A DNA stretch of 10,300 nt from a bacterium UBP4_UBA6127 (GCA_002428325.1 DIVR01000032.1:7216-17515); one strand, 5' to 3'. Positions 1 through 7,281 are shown, counted from the first letter of the stretch. Notes: generated from the sequence alone by a model not told the origin. Translations and numbers: made by a program.

Positions 1-286
1 TCCGGCTGAGAGGCCGGGTTACCAGATAAGAGAGGGTCTTCCCCACATATTCGGAAGCGAACATTCCCAGACCTAATATCAGAGCATACATCCAACTCAG
101 CACCAAGGCTATCATCTGGGCGATGGCCTCGATACTCTCAGGTTTGATTTCAGTTGTTACTGTCGGCAGACTCTCCATATAACCCATCATGAGCCTGAGA
201 ATAATTCCTATCCCAATGACTTCCACCAGGAGGATCCGGTTTTCCATCCACTCTTTCTGTAAAAGGGTCTTATTCAGCCATTTCAT
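1..286 (-). CDS. ABC-2 type transporter permease, N-terminal part (runs off window)
   Basis: This is the first 95 codons of a gene that continues beyond the left edge. It probably encodes an integral membrane permease subunit pairing with the ATPase upstream in the operon. The protein opens MKWLNKTLLQKEWMENR, the usual amphipathic start of ABC-2 permeases, followed by a membrane segment at about residues 17-36, a short polar loop, and a second segment at about 57-76. Residues 76-94 (FASEYVGKTLSYLVTRPLS) match the FASETEN...TRPLHP loop of both large permeases downstream, so it is a third relative. It lacks their N-terminal module and starts directly at the core. The ATG abuts the TAG stop of the preceding gene with no gap, and a GGAGG 9 nt upstream lies inside that gene's last codons, so translational coupling is likely. 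Whether it also carries a C-terminal propeller cannot be seen. Confidence 0.85.
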   Translation of the reverse strand, partial: MKWLNKTLLQKEWMENRILLVEVIGIGIILRLMMGYMESLPTVTTEIKPESIEAIAQMIALVLSWMYALILGLGMFASEYVGKTLSYLVTRPLSR

Positions 287-2719
287 CTAATTCTTCCTCC
301 CTGTAAAATCATAGATACGCATGGGTCCAACACGACCCTCTGAATATTTCTCCACCACATACAATTTGTTTCCTATATACGCGGCTTCATCAGAGGGACT
401 GAAGGTAGCATCTCTCCCGATAATTTTAGGTTTAGCAGGGTTAGATATATCTATCCGTAAAAGGCCTCTTTTATTAATAATGATGGCATCAGAATCGTTC
501 ACGATGAGATGTCTCCAAGACATAAATGGTCCATTATCATCAACAGCCCTGTCGGCAAACCCATAAGCAACGCTGGATACCTCTTTTAGTTCTGGCAGAG
601 TCCTGAGGTCATAGACCCTCAAAGCTTTTTTATCTAGCGAAGTGTATAAATAGTTTCCCCGGACAGCTATCTCTTGATTCAACATCCAGGCAAGATCCCT
701 GGACCCAAACTTAGTTATCTTCTTAAGCAGGCGGGGATGTTTCCAATCTGATGCATCGTATAAATTAAGCCAGGAATAATGCCTTTCATCTTCAATCCCA
801 AAAGCATATTGTTGATAAGAGGCTCCGTAAACCCAGGGAGTAATGTTCATCATGCTATCCAGAGGTATAAACTCTTTTAAAGCCAGGGTATCTTTATTAT
901 AAACAGCACACCACCTTTTATATTCGAATTGTTTATATTGATATTTCATGGGCTTATCTTCCATAATCTGCCGGCCATCACTGCCATAATATAATTCCTT
1001 TTCAGGTAGGGAGAGAAATGCATATAACTCATTATCTTTACTGTAGAGATGAACACTTCCAGCAACAGTTTTGAGAGATAGAGCGGTGGCATGGACAGGA
1101 GGAAGTGCAACCCTTCTCACTTCTTGAACCGTTGAATCCTGACTCAAGTCATATTTTATAATTTCTCCTTCCGCTTTTCCTTCTACCCGCTTAAACCCAT
1201 ATAGGTAATTCTTATCAAATTCAATAAAGCCAGCCTCTAATTTCGGGTTCATAGTAGTAATCTTATATTTATTGGCATCAGCAGTATCCATATACCTGAC
1301 AATTGTCGTTGTCAGGTTTGAGCTGGCATCATAGATTCTTTGATTCCAACAATTGTTAGTAACAATTCTATATTCTGTATAAACAGAGGCAGGCCGCATA
1401 TCACCAAAATAGTTAGCATTGAAAAGAGCAAGAAAGACAAGAGAAGCAGGTATCATAGTCATAAATCCATTCTTCCATTCCAGTCTTTTCTTTAACCAAC
1501 TGTAATAAACAACTCCAACTATTCCCATTGTAAAAATAAAAAAGACTAAATAATAAAAAACCGATTTATATAGATAAGCTTCCACAATCATAAAGTCTTT
1601 CTCCAGATATAACCCGGCATCAGGAAAAAGGTAAGTAGTAGTTGCCAAAAGAGAAGACATAATTGATAAGCCACCAAATCCCAGGAGAGAACTTCTGAGG
1701 GTGTCCTTAGTCATAAAGGAGAAAATCAGGGAGATAGAATAGAAAAGGGTCAAAACAAAAGCAGGGTAGGCACCAGTCGCAGCTCCTAGTTTTAAATTGA
1801 AAGCATTATGTTCATCAGATAGCAGACAGATGCCGATATAAACGCATAACATTATCATGCTCAACCCATATCCAGTCAGATATTTCACCAGGAAGAGAAT
1901 ACGAGGATGAAGAGGACGGGTAGAGAGATAATCCAGAGTCTGATTTTCTGTTTCCGAAGCAAAAGAACGTCCACCTAAAAAGCCGGTAAACAGAAACCCC
2001 AGGAATGCTGCTGATAATATATAAACGGTATTTACTCCCAGGAACAAAGCTATCAGGACAGGAACAGCTATTACAATTGCAAAGGCGATCCAGATTTCAC
2101 GGATTTCTTTCCAGACCAGGTATTTAACCCCTCGGCTGGCTAACAGCGTAAAAAGCATTCCCGTAAATCCCACAAAAGAAACAGCAATCCTTACAACTCC
2201 ACGGGAAGCACCTTTAAATATCGAACCAATTGATGAAAGTAATATTATTTCTATCAATACACACAGGAAAATGCCCAGTAGCATTCCCTGCCAGCCTTTC
2301 TTTAATCTCAAGGTTAAAAGGCGGGTTATCCCAAAATAAATAAAAAACCTCATCAAAAATTCTACCGTTGTAATCTCTTTCGAAAGAGCCGTTACAGGAC
2401 TGACAAAGAAAGAAACGGCTTTCTCTGGAAGAGAGATGAGAATAATAATTTCCATTAGGAAGAACATAACCCGGAAAGGGATTTGCCATGATTCTTTTAT
2501 CCCATTGATGCTACGTAAGCTCCCCCAGGCACCCTCAATAGCGCTGAAGGAAATCAATAGTAAGATAATTACAAATGAATACCCAATACTAGCAGCAGCT
2601 GTGATATCCAACTGTTCAATTAAATCAAAAGGGGTAATTAATTGTTCTAATCCTGCTATAACCACCCCAGTACAAAGAAACAGAAGGAAATGCTTGAGCC
2701 AAAAACCATATCTAGCCAT
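287..2719 (-). CDS. ABC-2 permease fused to extracytoplasmic LVIVD beta-propeller domain (paralogue 2, 810 aa)
   Basis: Membrane protein in three parts. Residues 1-195 form an extra module of about five or six membrane segments. Residues 200-437 are an ABC-2 permease core that begins LVWKEIRE and contains the loop RSFASETENQTLDYLSTRP (251-269) and a further five or six segments. Residues 438-810 are a soluble domain with LVIVD-type repeats: LNLYDASDWKHPRLLKK (651-667), LRVYDLRTLPELKEVSS (700-716) and LLRIDISNPAKPKIIG (753-768). The basic patch KKRLEWK (410-416) just before the last membrane segment puts that domain outside the cytoplasm. LVIVD repeats are known from surface and secreted proteins; ABC-2 permeases normally end after the last membrane segment at 250-400 aa. 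The start has GAGGA 7 nt upstream and overlaps the stop of a 28-codon ORF (TAATG). Substrate is unknown. The permease call is firm; the propeller fold is inferred from repeats. Confidence 0.88.
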   Translation of the reverse strand: MARYGFWLKHFLLFLCTGVVIAGLEQLITPFDLIEQLDITAAASIGYSFVIILLLISFSAIEGAWGSLRSINGIKESWQIPFRVMFFLMEIIILISLPEKAVSFFVSPVTALSKEITTVEFLMRFFIYFGITRLLTLRLKKGWQGMLLGIFLCVLIEIILLSSIGSIFKGASRGVVRIAVSFVGFTGMLFTLLASRGVKYLVWKEIREIWIAFAIVIAVPVLIALFLGVNTVYILSAAFLGFLFTGFLGGRSFASETENQTLDYLSTRPLHPRILFLVKYLTGYGLSMIMLCVYIGICLLSDEHNAFNLKLGAATGAYPAFVLTLFYSISLIFSFMTKDTLRSSLLGFGGLSIMSSLLATTTYLFPDAGLYLEKDFMIVEAYLYKSVFYYLVFFIFTMGIVGVVYYSWLKKRLEWKNGFMTMIPASLVFLALFNANYFGDMRPASVYTEYRIVTNNCWNQRIYDASSNLTTTIVRYMDTADANKYKITTMNPKLEAGFIEFDKNYLYGFKRVEGKAEGEIIKYDLSQDSTVQEVRRVALPPVHATALSLKTVAGSVHLYSKDNELYAFLSLPEKELYYGSDGRQIMEDKPMKYQYKQFEYKRWCAVYNKDTLALKEFIPLDSMMNITPWVYGASYQQYAFGIEDERHYSWLNLYDASDWKHPRLLKKITKFGSRDLAWMLNQEIAVRGNYLYTSLDKKALRVYDLRTLPELKEVSSVAYGFADRAVDDNGPFMSWRHLIVNDSDAIIINKRGLLRIDISNPAKPKIIGRDATFSPSDEAAYIGNKLYVVEKYSEGRVGPMRIYDFTGRKN

Positions 2720-2805
2720 TATATTTTCCTCACAATCACCAACACGCCAATGCCCATAGTATTTAATACATCAACATAATCAAATGAAGTCATCTGTTCC
2801 TTCAT
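2719..2805 (-). CDS. 28-aa small ORF bridging the two permease genes
   Basis: A short ORF fills the whole gap between the two large permease genes. Its ATG overlaps the upstream TGA by four bases (ATGA). It has an excellent Shine-Dalgarno (AGGGGAG, 7 nt spacer) lying in the last codons of the upstream gene. Its TAA overlaps the next ATG by one base (TAATG). The peptide begins MKEQMTSFDYVDVLN and ends MGIGVLVIVRKI: an acidic or polar first half and a short hydrophobic run with a basic tail, too short to be a clear membrane span. The next gene's own Shine-Dalgarno lies inside its final codons. I recognise no family. It may be a true microprotein, a translation bridge that keeps ribosomes on the message across 82 bases, or the remnant of a longer gene. 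The double overlap argues against chance but does not prove a functional peptide. Confidence 0.5.
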   Translation of the reverse strand: MKEQMTSFDYVDVLNTMGIGVLVIVRKI

Positions 2806-5240
2806 TTATCTTCTCCCCTCTTGAAATCATAGAGATAGATATCCAGACCTTGGACGTTCCAGACAAAAAGTTTTTTCTCAATATAAACAACCGGAAGCCG
2901 GGTCTCGATAGAATTATCCCTTCCTTTGATTTTAGGTTTGGCAGGATTGGAAACATCGATCCAGTAAACTCCCCGGGGATTGATAACGAAGGCATTCGGA
3001 CCCTCAACGATTAAAGTTCGATTCAAATAATGATACCCCATTGAATCAAGCTGGCGGTCAGCGAATCCTAAAGAGATTTGGGATATCTTATGAATTTCCG
3101 GCAACCGGCTAATATCATAAACCTCCAGAAGATTCTTATTGACTGAGACATACAGATTATTCCCCTGGATAACCATCAGTTTTTTTATGTCGGATTTACT
3201 ACTGTTATAAAAACTGGGCGTATCCAGCTTTAAAATTCTCTTGATGAGTTTGGGATATTTCCAGTTGCTCATCTCAAATAAACTGAGATAAGTATCCGGA
3301 TAAGGGGTTTCAACGGCAAAAGAATACGGCTGATATCCAATCCCTTGCAATTTTACACTTAAATCCATGGAAGGGAGAATGGGGAAGAGTTCTATAGTTT
3401 TCAAACTTTCCTTATCCAATACCGCACACCAGGGCTTTTTACTGATAAAGGAATCAGAATATTTAACAGGTTTTCTATCCTTTATTGGATTACGGTGTTT
3501 ATCTAAATAGATGACTTCTAGAGGCTGATATATTTCAGCGAAAATAGCGGTTGAATCAGTATATAACTGAGTGACCCATCCTGCTGTTGTTTGCAGCGAG
3601 AGCGGAGTGGGAGGAAGCGTCGGCAACTTTACCCTTCGGACCTCCCTGATGATAGTTTCCTGGCTGAGGTCATATTGAACCAACTCGGCCGGATTAATCC
3701 TTCCTACTGTATTGATATCATACAAATAATTTCTCTCATAAGCACTTCCCCAGGAAATGATGGGTAATGGATATCTTAATATGCTGTTTCGAATATGGCG
3801 GGGGTCCGAAAAATCAATACAGGTTATACGAATCCCTCTGCCATAGATTTCATAATCCTGATAATACAGCTTATTCCCCCAAAGATGGGCATTCTCCTGA
3901 TAATTGATCCTGAAGGGAACTGTTGACTGATGAACATCCGCCCGCATATTCCCAAAATAAATACTGTTAAACAAGAAGGTCAACAACAGAGCGGCAGGAA
4001 TCAACAAAGCAAACCCATTTTTCCAGTCAAACTTCTTTTTTAGCCAACAATAATATATAAACCCGGTTATTCCCATGACTAAACTCATCATCATGAGGAA
4101 ATAGAATGTGGTCTTAACCAGAAAGATATTTCCTAACTGAATATCTTTTTGAAAGTAATAAAGCCAAATGGGAACCTCATAAAAAATGGTGGCTAAGCCC
4201 ATAAAAATAACCGCCGTAGCCCCAAAACCAAAAAGCGAACTCCGCAGGCTGTCCCTGAATAAAAACGAGAAGGTCAGGCAGACGGAATAAAATATCAAGA
4301 GAGGGGTTGCAGAGATCAGAATGGAAATTATTATTTCTATAAGGGTAGCTTGATAAAGGGTCTTGGAGAAATTAACAGAACTGACAAGAAGTATATCCAT
4401 CAGCATTATCAACCCGGCTCCGGTAAAGTATTTCACCAAAAAAAGAGTCCGGGGATGGAGGGGGCGGGTCGAGATGAATTCCAGGGTATGGTTTTCCGTC
4501 TCAGAGGCAAAAGAACGACCTCCCAGGAAACCTGCCAACAGGAAACCCAACGAAGCGGAAGAGAGAAAATAGGCTGTATCCAATCCGGCTACCACGGCCA
4601 TTAGAAAGGGACATATCAGGGCAATAGCAAAAGCCACCCGAGTTTCTCTGAGTTCTTTCCAGAACAGTAATTTAATCCGGGTGGTAGTAAAGGCCATATA
4701 CAGAATACCCACAAAACCCGCCAGAATAAAATACGCCAGTAACAACGGAGGGAATAGAAACCTCCCACAGAAAAGCACTGCAATCTGAATCAGGATGGAA
4801 GCCAGGATACCAACAACTATTCCCAACCAATTCTTATTATATCGTTTGGCAACCCACCAGGAGGTTCCATAATAAAGGGTAAACTCAACGTAATAACTAA
4901 TTACCTTCCATAAGAGACCTCGGGTCATGACTAAATTATCAATAGATCGATGGCCTATCCATAACAGGATTAACAACTCGGTTAAAAACAACAGCATCCG
5001 ATAAGGCGATTGCCTGGACTCTTTAACCCCTTCGATTTTACCCGTAGCACTCCATGCCCCTTCCAGCACACTGTAGAGCATCCACAATCCCCATATCAAA
5101 ACGAAGTAGAAATCTGCGTAACTCTGGCCTGTTTTATGTATTTCAATCGAAACAATTAAATGGTCCAGGAGTCCGACCAAAAATGCGACCCCTATAAACA
5201 TCAACCCATGTTTGATCCAAAATTTAGCCTTCTCGGTCAT
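2802..5240 (-). CDS. ABC-2 permease fused to extracytoplasmic LVIVD beta-propeller domain (paralogue 1, 812 aa)
   Basis: Same three-part plan as its downstream neighbour, and clearly a diverged tandem duplicate. Residues 1-185 hold about six hydrophobic segments. Residues 190-428 are an ABC-2 permease core starting LLFWKELRE with the loop RSFASETENHTLEFISTRP (242-260) and SFLFRDSLRSSLFGFG (325-340). Residues 430-812 are soluble with LVIVD-like repeats: ITCIDFSDPRHI (472-483), LFEMSNWKYPKLIK (654-667), LLEVYDISRLPEIHKI (704-719) and VYWIDVSNPAKPKIKG (758-773). Basic residues in WLKKKFDWKNG (399-409) before the last membrane segment predict an outside propeller. The soluble domains of both copies share patches such as EVRRV.LP, WCAV and GFADR. 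The start has GGGAG 6 nt upstream and lies 2 nt after the ATPase stop, so the two proteins probably assemble together. Substrate unknown. The order of duplication and fusion cannot be told; one fusion followed by duplication is simplest. Confidence 0.88.
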   Translation of the reverse strand: MTEKAKFWIKHGLMFIGVAFLVGLLDHLIVSIEIHKTGQSYADFYFVLIWGLWMLYSVLEGAWSATGKIEGVKESRQSPYRMLLFLTELLILLWIGHRSIDNLVMTRGLLWKVISYYVEFTLYYGTSWWVAKRYNKNWLGIVVGILASILIQIAVLFCGRFLFPPLLLAYFILAGFVGILYMAFTTTRIKLLFWKELRETRVAFAIALICPFLMAVVAGLDTAYFLSSASLGFLLAGFLGGRSFASETENHTLEFISTRPLHPRTLFLVKYFTGAGLIMLMDILLVSSVNFSKTLYQATLIEIIISILISATPLLIFYSVCLTFSFLFRDSLRSSLFGFGATAVIFMGLATIFYEVPIWLYYFQKDIQLGNIFLVKTTFYFLMMMSLVMGITGFIYYCWLKKKFDWKNGFALLIPAALLLTFLFNSIYFGNMRADVHQSTVPFRINYQENAHLWGNKLYYQDYEIYGRGIRITCIDFSDPRHIRNSILRYPLPIISWGSAYERNYLYDINTVGRINPAELVQYDLSQETIIREVRRVKLPTLPPTPLSLQTTAGWVTQLYTDSTAIFAEIYQPLEVIYLDKHRNPIKDRKPVKYSDSFISKKPWCAVLDKESLKTIELFPILPSMDLSVKLQGIGYQPYSFAVETPYPDTYLSLFEMSNWKYPKLIKRILKLDTPSFYNSSKSDIKKLMVIQGNNLYVSVNKNLLEVYDISRLPEIHKISQISLGFADRQLDSMGYHYLNRTLIVEGPNAFVINPRGVYWIDVSNPAKPKIKGRDNSIETRLPVVYIEKKLFVWNVQGLDIYLYDFKRGEDK

Positions 5241-5242
5241 AA

Positions 5243-6136
5243 CTATCTCCCTCTTTCAAATCGGGTGTATTCCGCAAAGACATCCTCAAGACTCATTTCA
5301 GAAAACTCAATATGCTCAGGATTCAGGGATTTCAAAAATTCGAAAGCCTCTTTTTCAGGGGTTTTCAGGATACATTCCCATTCCCCGTTTTTCTGAGTGG
5401 AAGAAAGGATGCCCGGATGGGCCGGAATGGAAGCAACCTTCTCTCCCAGCCGAAACAATACCCGCTTCAGAGATTCCCTGACCTTTTGTTTTTCATCATG
5501 GATAACCAGTCTTCCTTTGCAAATAATACCCACCGTATCTGCCAGCCGCTCAATATCATCAATCAGGTGGGAAGAGAAAAACACCGTGGTCCCATAATCA
5601 GCGCAGTAGGCCACCATTTTCTCCAGGATTTCCCGGCGAACCATAGGGTCCAGGCCGCTGGTCGGTTCATCCAGAATCAAGACTTCCGGCCTGCAAGCCA
5701 AAGCTGATAGGATGGCCACCTTGGCCACCATCCCCCGGGAGAGGGTTTTGATTTTCTTATCCGGGTCCAAGTCAAAATCCTTCAGAAGCTGGGCCGCTAT
5801 CTGCTCGTCCCAGTTGGGATAAAGACCCTTATTGAACCAGAGGATTTCTTTGACCTTCATCCATCGGTACATACCTCTGTCTTCAGAGACATAGCCGAAT
5901 TTCTCTTTCACTGAAATATCATTTCCCAAAGGGTCCATCCCCATTAGTTTTACCGTTCCCTGGTCAGGCTTTAATAATCCCACCATCATCCGGATGGTGG
6001 TGGTTTTCCCGGCGCCGTTTTCTCCCAGAAACCCAAAAACCGTTCCTTTGGGGATGGCAAGGTCTAACTCTTTGACCGCCTGGGTATTTCCAAAGCGTTT
6101 ACTGACCTGCTGAATATCAATGGCAAAATCTGTCAT
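5243..6136 (-). CDS. ABC transporter ATP-binding protein, YtrB/CcmA-like (297 aa)
   Basis: Cytoplasmic ATPase that would power the permeases encoded next to it. Motifs in order: Walker A GENGAGKT (38-45), a Q-loop region GYVSEDRGMY (81-90) with Glu85 where many ABC proteins have Gln, signature LSRGM (132-136) in place of LSGGQ, Walker B VLILDE (152-157), D-loop SGLD (160-163), and switch histidine H190 in SSHLIDD. The C-terminal MSLEDVFAEYT (281-291) is typical of the drug- or antibiotic-export group of ABC-2 ATPases. The Glu and LSxGM variants are, from memory of the family, normal for YtrB-type ATPases, so I do not read them as defects. Length is usual for the family. The gene lies 49 nt after the repressor and 2 nt before the first large permease. 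An AAGG stands close to the ATG. Function as an ABC ATPase is firm; what is moved is not known. Confidence 0.95.
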   Translation of the reverse strand: MTDFAIDIQQVSKRFGNTQAVKELDLAIPKGTVFGFLGENGAGKTTTIRMMVGLLKPDQGTVKLMGMDPLGNDISVKEKFGYVSEDRGMYRWMKVKEILWFNKGLYPNWDEQIAAQLLKDFDLDPDKKIKTLSRGMVAKVAILSALACRPEVLILDEPTSGLDPMVRREILEKMVAYCADYGTTVFFSSHLIDDIERLADTVGIICKGRLVIHDEKQKVRESLKRVLFRLGEKVASIPAHPGILSSTQKNGEWECILKTPEKEAFEFLKSLNPEHIEFSEMSLEDVFAEYTRFERGR

Positions 6137-6185
6137 TTTCCTTATACCTTTCTTCTCGCCTGATTTTCATTGCGTATATCGGGGG

Positions 6186-6587
6186 TTATGCCCCTTCTCC
6201 TTCAGGAAGCATGCTAAACTGAGCCAGGAGACTATCCAACTCCTTCTTAATATCATCTGCCGTAAATTTCAGCTGATACCCTTTCAGGATGGTTTGCATC
6301 AATGAATCATGAAGAAGCCGTTTCCGTTCCCTTTCCCTGGCTTGGAAATCCCAGACTGCCACAAAAGTCCCTTCTCCCCGTTTCACATAGAGAATCCTTT
6401 GCCGTTCCAATTCCTGATAGGCCTTGGCCACCGTATTCGGATTCACCCGAAGCTCAACCGCTAAATCCCGCCAGGAAGGGAGTTTCTCGTCTTCCTTTAA
6501 CCGGCCGCTCAGGACCGCCACTCGGATTCCATCCATGATTTGTTCAAATATACTGATGGGACTGTCGGGTTTTATCTCAATATACAT
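6186..6587 (-). CDS. GntR-family transcriptional regulator, YtrA subfamily (133 aa)
   Basis: DNA-binding repressor, probably of its own operon. Residues 8-77 are the GntR winged helix: a first helix ISIFEQIMDGIRVAVLSG, the PSWRDLAVELRVNPNTVAKAYQELE helix-turn-helix (about 37-61), then the wing RILYVKRGEGTFVA. Only about 55 residues follow, mostly a charged helix (RERERKRLLHDSLMQ). There is no large effector domain, which is the mark of the YtrA subfamily. Members of that subfamily usually sit in and repress ABC-transporter operons, exactly the context here. The ATG has AGGA 8 nt upstream and lies 17 nt after the preceding stop, leaving no room for a promoter of its own. The palindrome at 7088-7113 over the operon promoter is the natural candidate operator. 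The signal that releases it is unknown. Confidence 0.93.
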   Translation of the reverse strand: MYIEIKPDSPISIFEQIMDGIRVAVLSGRLKEDEKLPSWRDLAVELRVNPNTVAKAYQELERQRILYVKRGEGTFVAVWDFQARERERKRLLHDSLMQTILKGYQLKFTADDIKKELDSLLAQFSMLPEGEGA

Positions 6588-6604
6588 AGTCTGTTTCCTT
6601 CTTT

Positions 6605-7057
6605 CTACTCTCCCTGTTGGCTGAACACCATATCTCCAAGGCCATTAATACCCTCTTTTTCATCTAGGACCTTTTCTCCATGATCATCTTTTCCATCCGG
6701 CCCCACACTCCATACTCTAAAGTGATTGGTAGAAACTTTTTGATAATTCAGGGGAGCTCCTCCCTGAAATAAATCTGTGGGATATCTACTCAAATAGGCT
6801 ATAGGGGTTGTTAATTCCTTTAATTCTTCTGGAAATCTCTTCTCATCTATATAAAAACTCATTAAAGCAGTCTGGGCAGTTCTTAGCCTAATATTCATTT
6901 CTCCCAGCTTCTGTTCCGGAGTCATTTTCATTTCTTCCTCAGTCAATTTATTGACTGGACTTACTTCTACCACCTTTTTATTCTTTTGCCCTTTGTAATA
7001 CCAGTATCCCAAAGCTGCTATTCCAATCACCAGAATTAGTATTATCAGCTTTTTCAT
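6605..7057 (-). CDS. Membrane-anchored protein with GspG/pseudopilin-like C-terminal domain (150 aa)
   Basis: First gene of the operon. One hydrophobic N-terminal segment (residues 3-22, KLIILILVIGIAALGYWYY) follows MKK and is followed by KGQKNKK, so the body should lie outside the membrane. Residues 57-125 contain a helix with TAQTALMSFYIDEKRFPEEL, then YPTDLFQGGAPLNY and FRVWSVGPDGKDDHG. That order (helix, small residue with Pro-Leu-x-Tyr, SVGPDG) is that of the C-terminal part of type II secretion GspG-like pseudopilins and of many secreted proteins sharing it. The prepilin cleavage motif (Gly followed by a Phe-Thr-Leu-Ile-Glu type start) is missing, so it is not a normal pseudopilin. An in-frame extension up to 7129 exists, but it would begin at a TTG inside the promoter. 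The ATG at 7057, with an AAAGG upstream, fits better. Placement before repressor and ATPase suggests a sensor or accessory role, which is inference. Confidence 0.75.
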   Translation of the reverse strand: MKKLIILILVIGIAALGYWYYKGQKNKKVVEVSPVNKLTEEEMKMTPEQKLGEMNIRLRTAQTALMSFYIDEKRFPEELKELTTPIAYLSRYPTDLFQGGAPLNYQKVSTNHFRVWSVGPDGKDDHGEKVLDEKEGINGLGDMVFSQQGE

Positions 7058-7087
7058 TTTTCTGACCCTTTCAATATTATATCGATA

Positions 7088-7113
7088 CAGTGCTATAGTC
7101 GAGTATAGCACTG
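7088..7113. promoter_or_regulatory. 26-bp palindromic operator over the operon promoter
   Basis: Perfect 10-bp arms CAGTGCTATA and TATAGCACTG flank GTCGAG, in which the four central bases TCGA also pair, so 12 of 13 base pairs are symmetrical. The minus-strand -10 box (7102-7107) lies inside it, so a bound dimer would block RNA polymerase. A second, overlapping 10-bp palindrome CACTGCAGTG occupies 7109-7118, giving a third CAGTG half-site. The only regulator gene in the window is the YtrA-type repressor of this operon, so autoregulation is the simplest reading. Binding itself is inferred. Confidence 0.75.
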
Positions 7114-7129
7114 CAGTGTCTAGAGTCAA
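7102..7129 (-). promoter_or_regulatory. Sigma-70-type promoter of the repressor/ABC operon
   Basis: Read on the minus strand: -35 TTGACT (7129-7124), 16-nt spacer, -10 TATACT (7107-7102). Each hexamer differs from consensus at one position. An A/T-rich stretch (about 7130-7165) just upstream could act as an UP element. Transcription would start near 7095, inside the palindrome, leaving a leader of about 38 nt before the ATG at 7057. This placement also argues against the longer in-frame start at 7129 for the first gene. Confidence 0.75.
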
Positions 7130-7272
7130 GCAAATTTTTTATTATTTCATATAAATATGATTTAAAAGGGGTTAAAAGGAAACTCCCTTCAAATTAAACT
7201 CCCCGACAGCCAGAAAAACCGAGAAATAATCAGTCTCAAACAGAGAAGAAAGAAGGGATAAAAAAGAAAATG
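7130..7272. other. Non-coding A/T- and purine-rich part of the divergent intergenic region
   Basis: Between the operon promoter and the possible ferredoxin promoter I see no supportable gene. The stretch is rich in A and G on the plus strand (7230-7270) and holds a short inverted repeat TCATAT-AA-ATATGA (7147-7160) and a repeated AAACTCCC (7190-7197 and 7196-7204 area, imperfect spacing). A 95-codon minus-strand frame overlaps this region but begins antisense inside the ferredoxin gene and has no family features. Nothing else was found. Confidence 0.5.
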
Positions 7273-7281
7273 TGGTATTAT
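7273..7281 (+). promoter_or_regulatory. Possible extended -10 promoter for ferredoxin transcript
   Basis: TGGTATTAT combines an extended -10 TGn with TATTAT, one base from TATAAT. No good -35 box lies 16-18 nt upstream (the bases there read AAGGGA), which is tolerated for extended -10 promoters. Start would be near 7288, giving a leader of about 125 nt. It is the best plus-strand candidate before the ferredoxin, but weak on sequence alone. Confidence 0.35.

Noticed and set aside
2436..2759. 107-codon plus-strand frame over the permease start
   Set aside because: Antisense shadow of a real membrane protein gene, without promoter, ribosome site or recognisable domain.
5243..6136. Glu in the Q-loop and LSRGM signature as a sign of a dead ATPase
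   Set aside because: Walker A, Walker B, D-loop and switch histidine are intact, and these variants are common in YtrB-like ATPases, so activity is expected.
6131..6163. Short ORF (MKIRREERY...) overlapping the ATPase start
   Set aside because: About 17 codons out of frame with the ATPase, no ribosome site of its own and no family features.
6181..6194. GGGG-CATAA-CCCC hairpin at the repressor stop codon (minus strand)
   Set aside because: Stem of only four G-C pairs and no T-run, so it is not a terminator; the ATPase follows 49 nt later and is most likely co-transcribed.
7058..7129. 24-residue N-terminal extension of the GspG-tail protein
   Set aside because: It would start at TTG inside the -35 box and read through the operator; the ATG at 7057 gives a clean MKK membrane anchor and an upstream AAAGG.
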